From positions 1 to 62,735 of the forward strand of contig MTLP01000025.1 of assembly GCA_002009975.1 (NCBI GenBank): a DNA stretch of 62,735 nt, written 5' to 3'. A program made the translations under genes and the position numbers. Under the pieces are notes generated by a model that was given only the letters and a program-made list of their open reading frames with translations, searched no databases and was not told the DNA's origin. Of this stretch, positions 18,516 to 26,765 are shown piece by piece (position 1 is the stretch's first letter; each line of letters begins with the position of its first letter). Source of the DNA: Thermococcus sp. JdFR-02 (lineage in GTDB: Archaea > Methanobacteriota_B > Thermococci > Thermococcales > Thermococcaceae).

Positions 18516-20015
18516 CTAAACGGAGCATGCGGAGGACTTCCCATCATGGTTCAATATTTTAGTAATGACATATCTAATATTCTTCATATCCATATCTAAC
18601 CTAGACTTGAGAGTTTCCACGTCATATGCAACGACGTAGAGCTTTGTCTCATCAAAAAACTCAAACTCAAGATATTTTTTGTTCTTTAATTCCTTGTTGT
18701 AGGTGTCACTCGATGGGAAGATTAAAACTGCAGGGATTTTTGGCTCGATCTTGTTTTTGCGTTTTTCCTTCGAATCATGTTCAAGAATCTTTGAGTAAAC
18801 GTAGAGCTGACGTGCCATGTCTGAACTTGGCATATTTTCTTTGAATTCCCGATATTTTGCATCTAAAACTAACACTGGTGTTTCTCTTCTAATTATGACA
18901 TAATCTGGTTTTTGAGGTAGGCATTTTGTGAGTTTTGAGCATTTTTCTCTTTCTCTAGTGTATCTTCTCAGTTTTAAAAAGGGATATTCTTCCTGATACA
19001 GGAGATCATAGTCTTCTGGAAGGTTCCTGCGAATGATCTTGGCAATAAACCGCTCAAACAGCTCGTTCATATCCACGAAGAAGCCGCTGACTTCTCTGTC
19101 TCTGCCTTCTCCCTTAGGCGGCATAAATAATAGCTTTGCAAGCTCAAATGGATGCTTAAATCTCTCATTGAGTCTCGTAAAGTGGACACGCTCAAAGTGC
19201 TCTCTTGTGAGGCGGATTGGAGTTACGCCATCAAAAACCAGCATTAACTCCTCAAGGAGCTTCTTGTTTGTCTGCCATGCGGTCTTTCCTAGAGCTATCC
19301 TTATAGAAGCGTAAAAGATTCTGTTTAAGAGATTATCTTCAATGAGTTCGTGAACCTCAACGCTGAAGGTATTGAGCTGGTGCGGTAGCTTTCTTATCTG
19401 TTTGCTCAAAAGAAGCTTTCCCCGGAGAAACTTCTCCTCACTGTGGAGTTCAACGTACTCTCTGTGGTAGCCTCTCTGAATTTCGTTCCAAAGGCTTTTT
19501 GCAAAGAGGTAGATGAAAATCTCGTAGAGGTTTGGACGGAGTTTTCTTCCCTGGAGATATGCTAAATCATGGTCTCTTATCTTCAATCCATAAGCAAGGT
19601 TTAGCATTCGAATGAATGCCATGATAGAATCCCATGTACCATCTTTGTTATCGTTTCCATCCGTAGTGTTATTGATCTGAGGTTTGTTTGCTTTTTCGGG
19701 GTTTGGTTTGAAGACCTTGGGTAATACCTGGACAAAGACGTTACCAACGGCGGCAAAGCCGACATAGTGGCGGACTCCAACATAATCTGAATAGCGAATA
19801 TCAAACACTGCCAATTTCTCAGATAGCTCCTTTTTGTTCTGATCGGGATTATCGTTAGACTCCGAGCGGATATTTTTAAACTCCCTGTTTATCTTTCGTA
19901 GAGTTTCATAGATTTCTTTCTCAGATATTTTGTATTTTTGTGCAAGAGTGGAATACTCCGTCTCTTTTGAATCCTGATGCTCATACAGTGTTATCGTGAC
20001 GGTTTGTCTTGGCAT
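18516..20015 (-). CDS. mcrC: McrC-like nuclease subunit of an McrBC restriction system
   Basis: The 499-aa protein has the McrC plan: N-terminal beta-rich domain with YVGVRHYVGFAAVGNVFVQV, a helical middle that binds the McrB ring, and a C-terminal PD-(D/E)XK nuclease (DYVIIRRETPVLVLDAKYR, about 370-390, with D, D and K of the active site). It cuts DNA when stimulated by McrB nucleotide hydrolysis. The frame opens with a GTG at 20024 that overlaps the mcrB stop; ATG 20015 gives a more natural N-terminus, and either start implies translational coupling. It is the last gene of a seven-gene operon. Confidence 0.85.
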   Translation of the reverse strand: MPRQTVTITLYEHQDSKETEYSTLAQKYKISEKEIYETLRKINREFKNIRSESNDNPDQNKKELSEKLAVFDIRYSDYVGVRHYVGFAAVGNVFVQVLPKVFKPNPEKANKPQINNTTDGNDNKDGTWDSIMAFIRMLNLAYGLKIRDHDLAYLQGRKLRPNLYEIFIYLFAKSLWNEIQRGYHREYVELHSEEKFLRGKLLLSKQIRKLPHQLNTFSVEVHELIEDNLLNRIFYASIRIALGKTAWQTNKKLLEELMLVFDGVTPIRLTREHFERVHFTRLNERFKHPFELAKLLFMPPKGEGRDREVSGFFVDMNELFERFIAKIIRRNLPEDYDLLYQEEYPFLKLRRYTREREKCSKLTKCLPQKPDYVIIRRETPVLVLDAKYREFKENMPSSDMARQLYVYSKILEHDSKEKRKNKIEPKIPAVLIFPSSDTYNKELKNKKYLEFEFFDETKLYVVAYDVETLKSRLDMDMKNIRYVITKILNHDGKSSACSV

Positions 20016-20020
20016 GGATA

Positions 20021-22630
20021 TCACTGATTGAGTTCTTGGTTTGATGTGGCTCCATTATCAGATTCTGAAGCTTGTTTTCCATTGGTGATGTTCTCTTTAA
20101 TTCCAGCAACCCGCTTTAATGCTTTGATGAACTCCTCATCTTTTTTCATAAGATCCCAGTTCACTTCATAAATTGTGGTCTCATTGCCATAGGGTAAGTT
20201 TTTCAAGTATTTTTCTGAGTTCTCTAGAACGGTAAAGAAAGCATTACTCCTGTGAATATCACTCTCATTTAACACCCACTTTATCGTGTCCCAGTCGTTG
20301 TAGAAGTACTCCATTAATAGTGGGAGAATCTCGTTGTACCAGACATGCTTAAGTTCCTCAATAGTCTTCACCTTCATGAAGTAGCTATGGCCTATCCTGT
20401 GGTCACGGTCTTTAACGGCGGTTATGCGCGCATTGAGTGCTTCAAGAAGATCTTTGAGAGTTATTTTCTTGCCATCCACCTCAATCTCCTTGCCATCAAG
20501 ACAGGAAGGATCAGGCCCGACTTCAATGAACGCAAAGCGCCTCCTTAGAGCGACATCAAGGAGTGCGATGCTCCTATCGGCGGTGTTCATCGTACCGATG
20601 ATGTAGAGGTTCGGCGGTACTGCAAAAGGTTCGCTTGAGTATGGTAAGGTTACGATAAGTGGATAATCTCCATCGAGACGCTTGTCCTTCTCAAGTAGGG
20701 TTATTAGTTCACCGAAAATCTTGCTGATATTCCCACGGTTGATTTCGTCGATGATGAGGTAGAACTTAACCTCATCTTTCACCAAGCCCTCTGAATTGTA
20801 GAAAATCCCTTTAAGATCCTTTGGCCTAAGTTCTTTTACCTGTTCCCAGAGGTATTTCTTGAGATTCAAATATTCCCTATATTCCTCCGGCGATAAGGGT
20901 TCCTTCTTTCTTAGCAACTTCTCTAACTGTACCAACTTTTCCCGGTCGATATTGATATTGTCCGCGCTTAACAGTCCTCCGACTAGTGCTTTGAGTACCA
21001 TCTTCTTGAATATCCCATCTTCAACCGCATACCAGATTTTGTTTTCGTTATTTTTGTTTTCGTAACTCCTAGGCCTGAACCCCTCAATAAACTCCTCATA
21101 GCTGTAGGACTGGTGGAAGGTGATGAACTCCCAGCGGTTTCCGGGTTTGTCTTCGCCAGTTTCTTTAACAACATACTGTCTCGCAAGCCAAGTCTTTCCA
21201 GTTCCAGGGGGGCCATAGAGGATAACCTGACCCTTTCTATTCAGTTGTGTTGGAATAAGCTCTCTGAACTTTACCGGTATGTCTTTTCTACTATTGGCTA
21301 TATCTCCACACTCTTTCTCGTTTCGATACGCCAAATAGTAAGCCATCTCAAGCATATCATCTACTTGAAGACTTTCTGCAGCTTTATGCATAACTTTTAG
21401 GAATTCTCCTGTCTGCTTTATAGAACTTTTGCCTCTGGGATAGTAGAATTTTGGTTTGAAGTTAAGACCCTGAACAATATCATCACTAACAGTGCCGGCA
21501 TGGAGAGGTAGAAACAGATCCGGCCTAATAATAGCTGCTAAGCTCGTTAGGACTGTCCCTCCCGCAGGCTTGGCACCCCAAGCCTTTTTCCAGCTGTTAC
21601 TCTCTAAGATCTCATCCAAGGATTCAGCGTTCCATACATCATTCAAGAACTTACGTAGATTTGTGTCAGTTAATAGTTGTTTTGTAGCTGACATATCTTT
21701 TGTATACATCAAGGTGTAACCTTCTTGGAATAACTTTCCCCATCTTGAATCTTTTTCTATCTTGTCAACGACTTCATAAAGCCTGGAAATGTCTTCCTCT
21801 GAAATTTCCTCCTTAGCTAATAACTCAAGTAAGAGTGCTCTCGCCTCTTCTAGATACTTTTCTAATTTGTCTTTAATCTGCAACCATGACTGGCGGCAGT
21901 TCGGTATAGTGCTTTCTAGTATTTTCACGATATTTTCTACTCTCCAGTCTGCCTTATCAAAATAGTTAAACATCATGTCGATCTCTGCGTTAATTGGAAC
22001 TTTATCCTCCGAGAGTTCTCCAACAATTCTTGAATACTCTTGTTTCAACTGCTCAAATGCATTCCTGAAATCTTCGTAATCCTCATAATTAAAATCAAAA
22101 TATTTCTCTACAAACCTACGAGCACAAGTGTTGTAAACCGGAGCATTATCTATATGGAGCTTACCATATAGTTCTCCCAGAATATTTCGTAAGTGACCGC
22201 GTAAGTTTTTGAGCTTCTGAGTTTTTTCGGGATAGCTAATCTGCAATAAATTATAAAACTGCTCTACCCACTCGTTTTTAAAGATTGGACTTTGTTTCAT
22301 TTCTATAATGATATTCCTAAATGACTCTAGTTCTTCAGAACTAGCAGTGTTTATGAATGAGTTTATTAACCCGAGTCTATGAGCCCATAAAAGCTTTTTC
22401 TCCTTTTTCATCTCAAATAGTTTTCTTAGTTGTGTCCTAATATTCTCCGGATCTGTGCTTGCTTCGAGCTCATCAACAATTGTTCTTACAGTTTTTCCAG
22501 TTTTAACCCACCAAGAATTATTGGTCAGGTCATAATGCTCGTATTTCTTTCCAGTACGTTCAACAAATTCTTTCCACTGTTTTAGAGTCCTTTCAAGCTC
22601 CTCCCGTTTATCTTTCTTCAATTCCGCCAT
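20021..22630 (-). CDS. mcrB: McrB-like AAA+ GTPase/ATPase of an McrBC restriction system
   Basis: The 869-aa protein has an AAA+ motor with Walker [13 protein letters not shown] (about 472-479), the [16 protein letters not shown] segment, Walker [14 protein letters not shown] (about 622-632), the McrB signature [20 protein letters not shown] (about 680) and the sensor RFAFIEV. The N-terminal ~450 residues are mostly helical, with no recognised target-recognition domain apart from a [20 protein letters not shown] segment next to the motor. ATG 22630 follows GGGGGTGAT. The motor half is clearly richer in G and C than the N-terminal half, suggesting domain exchange. It should form hexamers that translocate on modified or foreign nucleic acid and activate McrC. 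Confidence 0.87.
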   Translation of the reverse strand: MAELKKDKREELERTLKQWKEFVERTGKKYEHYDLTNNSWWVKTGKTVRTIVDELEASTDPENIRTQLRKLFEMKKEKKLLWAHRLGLINSFINTASSEELESFRNIIIEMKQSPIFKNEWVEQFYNLLQISYPEKTQKLKNLRGHLRNILGELYGKLHIDNAPVYNTCARRFVEKYFDFNYEDYEDFRNAFEQLKQEYSRIVGELSEDKVPINAEIDMMFNYFDKADWRVENIVKILESTIPNCRQSWLQIKDKLEKYLEEARALLLELLAKEEISEEDISRLYEVVDKIEKDSRWGKLFQEGYTLMYTKDMSATKQLLTDTNLRKFLNDVWNAESLDEILESNSWKKAWGAKPAGGTVLTSLAAIIRPDLFLPLHAGTVSDDIVQGLNFKPKFYYPRGKSSIKQTGEFLKVMHKAAESLQVDDMLEMAYYLAYRNEKECGDIANSRKDIPVKFRELIPTQLNRKGQVILYGPPGTGKTWLARQYVVKETGEDKPGNRWEFITFHQSYSYEEFIEGFRPRSYENKNNENKIWYAVEDGIFKKMVLKALVGGLLSADNINIDREKLVQLEKLLRKKEPLSPEEYREYLNLKKYLWEQVKELRPKDLKGIFYNSEGLVKDEVKFYLIIDEINRGNISKIFGELITLLEKDKRLDGDYPLIVTLPYSSEPFAVPPNLYIIGTMNTADRSIALLDVALRRRFAFIEVGPDPSCLDGKEIEVDGKKITLKDLLEALNARITAVKDRDHRIGHSYFMKVKTIEELKHVWYNEILPLLMEYFYNDWDTIKWVLNESDIHRSNAFFTVLENSEKYLKNLPYGNETTIYEVNWDLMKKDEEFIKALKRVAGIKENITNGKQASESDNGATSNQELNQ

Positions 22631-22634
22631 AACA

Positions 22635-23078
22635 TCACCCCCATATCTCCTTCCCAACTTTATCTAGAATTTTCTTTATCCCCCTCCAATAAATCAAATC
22701 GTCCTCTGTTTGTATTCTCTCTTCATTCACCAGATATGCTCCTCCTGGAGTTTGAACAATCAATTTCTGCTCCAAAAGCTCCTTAAGAGTATCCTCCAAA
22801 GATTTCCAAGGTTTTATTATGTTCGAGAACATCTCCCTATCTACATAATAGAGAACTGCCAAGAATTCTTCGAGATCACCCTTAGTAATCCCTCCGCTCT
22901 TTCCCTTAACATGCTGAAGGTAGTAGATAATATTCAAAAGCAAGAACCTTCTCCGCCCAGCCCTAAGCCAATCCTCCCAGTGTTCAAGATGCTTTTCTGG
23001 ATTTTCTATACAATCCTTAATATACTCAAAAACTCTAGCAAACCTTTCCTCCTTCTCATCTGGAGGTTTATCATCCAT
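22635..23078 (-). CDS. 147-aa helical protein of the McrBC-associated operon, unknown
   Basis: I do not recognise a family. The protein is charged and mainly helical, with a central [20 protein letters not shown] segment that looks like the second half of a winged helix (helix, then wing strand). GGGAGGTTT precedes ATG 23078, 3 bp after the MBL gene stop, and its own stop is 4 bp before mcrB. Position directly before mcrB suggests a specificity or regulatory partner of the McrB ring. Function is unknown. Confidence 0.7.
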   Translation of the reverse strand: MDDKPPDEKEERFARVFEYIKDCIENPEKHLEHWEDWLRAGRRRFLLLNIIYYLQHVKGKSGGITKGDLEEFLAVLYYVDREMFSNIIKPWKSLEDTLKELLEQKLIVQTPGGAYLVNEERIQTEDDLIYWRGIKKILDKVGKEIWG

Positions 23079-23081
23079 AAC

Positions 23082-24623
23082 TCAAACCTCCCAGCTTTCT
23101 TCATTCTTCACCAAAACAACTTTTTCTCCAAAAGCCCACTTAAACAACTCAGGCTTTTCAGTATGAACTGGAATAACGTAATCAGGGTCAATTTCTTCAA
23201 TTACCTTCCTCAACTCTTCTCTTGAAACATGCCCCGAAGCATGCAAACCCTTCTCAAAAATAGGCTTTCCACTTTTGTCAACCCTAAATCCATGCACTTC
23301 AAAACCAAAGTACTGCAGCCAGTTCCAAAGCCGCAAAAAGCTGAACTCCTGCTCCTCCCCAAAGGCTTCACTCGAAGAGTAGATGTAAGTCCCGCCATTA
23401 GGCATTATGTCCAGCAAGTGTGGCATGTCATAGAACGAGAAGCAGAGAATGCAGTTCTCTTGATTCTCTCTAATCTCAAAGGGAGAAATGTACTGATCAG
23501 CATAATTATCCCAGACTACAAGCTCTTCCCACTTTTGCCGCGTGGCTTTAAAGTTCCCATAAATCCTCAAGCCTTTAAGCCGATCAACACCATCAACGAG
23601 CTTTAAAGCGTGCAAAAAGTAAGCATCCTTTGCCGTGACCACTAATTCTCTCCCCGTTTTCTCTGCAATTTTCTTGAAGCACTCAAGCCTCTCAAAATTC
23701 CTTGCCGAAAAATCCGCTATTACAAGACCTTTAGACTCTTCAACGATTTTTAGGGCATTTTCATAAACTTCTCGCTCGGAAACGTTTTCATGCTCTTCTC
23801 TACCAACTCTCGTCCCTTCGGTAATTAAAATGCTTACATTCTTTGCTTCCTTAATAAACTTCCTTGTTTCATCACCATTCTTTCCGTGAAGTCTAAAATC
23901 GCCAGTGTAAGCTAAGCTAATATCTCCTTCAACAATGTATGCCGTTGCTCCATAAATTGAGTGATCCACATTGAAAGCCTTAACTTCAAAGCCCAAATCC
24001 TCTTCATTGAGTGTTTTGACTTCGTTTGGAATGACTTTCTTGACTCTTGGGGATTCTTGCCCGGGGCGATAGAAGAGAAAATCATGAAGTGAAGAATTTT
24101 GCTCAAGAAAAATAACTTTTCTTGAAGGATAATGAGAATTTCTGTCGGCTTCAATAACATATCCTTCTGAGTCTTTTAATTTTCTGACTTTATAGTAGGG
24201 AATTTCCATTCCAAAATGACTACCACCACTTGCAGTGTCGTTTAAGGCTTTGAGAATTGCGATTGTTGTTGGGGAGCCAACGATAGGAATATTTTCATTA
24301 AGGAGGGCAATGTTTCCGACGTGATCTAGGTGAGCATGGCTTATGAGGACTGCATTAATTGGGAGCTTTGGGTATTGGGCAATTTCGTTCATGAGATCTT
24401 TGGGAACTAAGTCTTTTCGATAGATGTTGAGTTTTGGAATTAGGTTGAGGTGCCAGAGGTCGTAAATTCCTCTTGCGGTTCTTTCGCTTATGAATTCCTC
24501 ATAATAAAGAGAATACTTTGCAAAATTCATTCCAAAATCGAGGAAGAGTCCTTTTCCATTTTCTTCAATATGAATCTTGGTTCCACCAATAGTATCGGCA
24601 CCATCGTAGATTGTTATGATCAT
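23082..24623 (-). CDS. RNase J-like metallo-beta-lactamase/beta-CASP nuclease in defence operon
   Basis: The 513-aa protein has the MBL HxHxDH motif SHAHLDHVGN (H96, H98, D100, H101), the AYTGDFRLHGK aspartate motif, a beta-CASP insert starting at ITEGTRVGREEHE, and the closing ASGHVSREEL and PVHTE motifs. These are the hallmarks of RNase J/CPSF-type zinc nucleases, which act on RNA or, in some branches, DNA. It is diverged from housekeeping archaeal aRNase J (no KH domain). ATG 24623 overlaps the stop of the 144-aa gene by 4 bp with GGAGGG before it. In this operon it is a candidate effector that cuts RNA. Confidence 0.83.
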   Translation of the reverse strand: MIITIYDGADTIGGTKIHIEENGKGLFLDFGMNFAKYSLYYEEFISERTARGIYDLWHLNLIPKLNIYRKDLVPKDLMNEIAQYPKLPINAVLISHAHLDHVGNIALLNENIPIVGSPTTIAILKALNDTASGGSHFGMEIPYYKVRKLKDSEGYVIEADRNSHYPSRKVIFLEQNSSLHDFLFYRPGQESPRVKKVIPNEVKTLNEEDLGFEVKAFNVDHSIYGATAYIVEGDISLAYTGDFRLHGKNGDETRKFIKEAKNVSILITEGTRVGREEHENVSEREVYENALKIVEESKGLVIADFSARNFERLECFKKIAEKTGRELVVTAKDAYFLHALKLVDGVDRLKGLRIYGNFKATRQKWEELVVWDNYADQYISPFEIRENQENCILCFSFYDMPHLLDIMPNGGTYIYSSSEAFGEEQEFSFLRLWNWLQYFGFEVHGFRVDKSGKPIFEKGLHASGHVSREELRKVIEEIDPDYVIPVHTEKPELFKWAFGEKVVLVKNEESWEV

Positions 24624-25054
24624 TGTAAATTCCCTCCATGTTTTTGATATTTTGTTTTCTTTAGCTCTATGTCTGCTTTTGCAAATACTACTGTATCTCC
24701 AAACTTCCTTAAATAATCCTCGACAAAATCATCTGCAATCTCAAAAATATCCTCATAACCAACTATCTTCCATCTATGCATTACACTAACAGTTATTTCT
24801 GCTATCGCATTCTCCCAATCGATTTGCTTAGAAATTATTTGAAAGCCTTGATCCTTGAGAACTTCGTCGAATTCTTTGCTATCAAGAATTATCAAAAGTT
24901 CACCATCCAAGTCCACTCCTTTATATGCTATTATGCCTGTTACACCTACTCTATCCCTCTCTATTATCTCAAAATCAAACCTATAAGTTGTTACCTCGTC
25001 ATTGTTAACAATCTTGTCTGCTTTAACAAACTTCTTAATTTCTCCAATTTTCAT
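24620..25054 (-). CDS. 144-aa protein of the defence operon, unknown
   Basis: No family recognised. Alternating beta strands and polar loops (TYRFDFEIIERDRVGVTGII, ELLIILDSKEFDEVLKDQGF) suggest a small alpha/beta fold; no Cys, His cluster or nuclease motif stands out. GGTGACAAC precedes ATG 25054, 44 bp after the PD-(D/E)XK gene. Its 4-bp overlap with the RNase J-like gene indicates tight coupling, as for a subunit or inhibitor of that enzyme. Confidence 0.65.
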   Translation of the reverse strand: MKIGEIKKFVKADKIVNNDEVTTYRFDFEIIERDRVGVTGIIAYKGVDLDGELLIILDSKEFDEVLKDQGFQIISKQIDWENAIAEITVSVMHRWKIVGYEDIFEIADDFVEDYLRKFGDTVVFAKADIELKKTKYQKHGGNLQ

Positions 25055-25098
25055 ATGTTGTCACCTATCCAAGTAACTTTAGTAAAAATAATAGTACA

Positions 25099-26064
25099 TC
25101 AATATCTTTTTAACACTCTTACTGCTATTTTGACGCCTGTCTTCTCCTCTAATATCTTTAATTTTGAAACTGCTACGTTGCCATTTTCAGGTCTGTAGAC
25201 ATGCCACGGTCTAATAACATCAGTGGCTCCGGGACTTCTCACGTATGTTCTTTCTACATATGTTGGGACATAAAGATCATCAAAACCGTGCTCCCAAAGA
25301 AATTTGACAACTGCAAACAGTGACATAGCCCAAGCATTTCTTTCGACTGGCACATGGTACCACTTTCCCTTATGATAAATATAGATATCTAATAACCTAG
25401 GTCTTCCCTTTAAGTCTTCTGGAGTTAATTCATCCAAGAGTTTTGCTCCATTAGGGCGTGATAAACTATTGTATGAACTTTTAGTCTTTTCTTTTTCTTT
25501 GTTTTCATCCCTGTCTTCTTTAATAAACTTATGAGTAGACAGGAAAGATTTTTGGATTTTTTGAAGTATTCCACTTAGGTTTTCTTTAGTTAAGTACCTT
25601 AGTCTTTCTATTGCCTCATGTGTATTCATGTTTTCGAGGTCTATCCTGAGAATTATTCTTTCCTCGAGACTTTTTCCACTTTCATATGCTTTAATTATGA
25701 TCCATTGAATTCCATTAGTTAGAATTCCGATATCTACTCCGTTAATTGTGCAGTAATTTATAAGTTGATAAAGGGCTCCAGTGTTAGTGAATATATCTGT
25801 TCCCAAACCTTTTACCTCAATGTAAGCGACAACCTTATTATTGATCCTTAAAGAATAGTCAACCCTATAATATCCAGAAGGGGCTCGTACACGCTCTTCT
25901 GGTAGGACTTCCGGAGTAAAAATGTCCCATTCCAATGCACTTAAAATTGGAAGTACAAGGTGTTGTTTTGTGGCTTCTTCATTAGAATGATAAAGGGTAT
26001 CCCAAGAATGTGCTATATTCAGAACCTTTTTAATTGTCCTCTCCATTGGAATCTTTTCACACAT
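25099..26064 (-). CDS. PD-(D/E)XK nuclease-like protein (HSDR_N-type) with extra C-terminal domain
   Basis: The 321-aa protein opens with a domain like the N-terminus of type I restriction HsdR: E29/E30 on a helix, D69 in GYYRVDYSL, and E83-x-K85 in VAYIEVKGLG, then LYQLINYCTINGVDIGILTNG. These make a complete PD-(D/E)XK site. A polar linker (about 185-205) leads to a ~100-residue C-terminal domain (KGKWYHVPVERNAWAMSLFA, RPWHVYRPENGNVAVSKL) that I do not recognise. ATG 26064 follows GGGGTGAT, 6 bp after the NYN gene. Confidence 0.77.
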   Translation of the reverse strand: MCEKIPMERTIKKVLNIAHSWDTLYHSNEEATKQHLVLPILSALEWDIFTPEVLPEERVRAPSGYYRVDYSLRINNKVVAYIEVKGLGTDIFTNTGALYQLINYCTINGVDIGILTNGIQWIIIKAYESGKSLEERIILRIDLENMNTHEAIERLRYLTKENLSGILQKIQKSFLSTHKFIKEDRDENKEKEKTKSSYNSLSRPNGAKLLDELTPEDLKGRPRLLDIYIYHKGKWYHVPVERNAWAMSLFAVVKFLWEHGFDDLYVPTYVERTYVRSPGATDVIRPWHVYRPENGNVAVSKLKILEEKTGVKIAVRVLKRY

Positions 26065-26070
26065 GATGAA

Positions 26071-26616
26071 TCACCCCTGAACACTAATCTCTTCAACATT
26101 TGAGTAAATATTGTTATCGAATGTAACATTGAGTGCACTGAAGTTGAGCAAGTTGATTACTTGATACCTGTTCTTGAGGATATTTGCTGTGGAGTCCAGA
26201 AAAGCTGCAAAAAGAACTGTTCTACCAAGCTCTCTTGCAGTTTCAGCAAGTGGTAGGAAATCCCTATCACCAGAGACAATTACAACGGTATCAACTGGTC
26301 TTTCGTAGAGCATGCGTATACCTTCTGCAGTCATTGTAGTATCTGTGGTGCTCTTTGGTCCGTTTTCTTTCATAGTAGAATCTGCCAAGACAACTTTGAT
26401 GCCCATTCTCTCTAAGTTGTTAGCAATGTGTGGGTTCTTGAGGAATATGAACGGATTTGCATAAATTCTGGCTATTATGACCTCGTATCCCAGAGATGCG
26501 AGATATTCAAAAAATCCCTTCCAGTCTATGTCCCTATCAAGCTGCACTTTTCTACCAAGGGTGTCTTTGAGGCACATTACAACATTTTCACCATCAATCA
26601 ACACAGCCGCCTTCAC
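26071..26616 (-). CDS. NYN/LabA-like (PIN superfamily) nuclease
   Basis: The 181-aa protein has the acidic residues of NYN domains in order: D8 in VLIDGENV, D92 in KSTTDTTMTAEGIRML, and D117/D119 in VVIVSGDRDFLPLAE. This fold cleaves RNA with Mg ions. I chose GTG 26616 because GGGGGTG lies just upstream and the family N-terminus (KAAVLIDGEN) begins there; the longer frame to 26694 would add residues from the promoter. It is the first gene of the seven-gene operon and lies behind three spaced repeats. Confidence 0.83.
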   Translation of the reverse strand: MKAAVLIDGENVVMCLKDTLGRKVQLDRDIDWKGFFEYLASLGYEVIIARIYANPFIFLKNPHIANNLERMGIKVVLADSTMKENGPKSTTDTTMTAEGIRMLYERPVDTVVIVSGDRDFLPLAETARELGRTVLFAAFLDSTANILKNRYQVINLLNFSALNVTFDNNIYSNVEEISVQG

Positions 26617-26629
26617 ATCTAACACCCCC

Positions 26630-26684
26630 GTAATATTATGCAGGCAGTTTTTGTAATATTGATTTTTCTCATTGTGTAATATTA
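26630..26684. promoter_or_regulatory. Three GTAATATT boxes at exact 23-bp spacing (operator array)
   Basis: GTAATATT occurs at 26630, 26653 and 26676. The core TAATATTA is itself a palindrome in the first and third boxes and has one mismatch in the second. The boxes sit between a likely TATA element on the minus strand (AAATTTAAATATG, about 26690-26702) and the start of the NYN gene, so a bound protein would cover the transcription start of the defence operon. Confidence 0.6.
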
Positions 26685-26765
26685 TTATTATCATATTTAA
26701 ATTTTTCGGTTTTTATCGTGCATGCCCCTTCAAGTACCAGAATGAAGAGACAAAAAGAAGAAAAG

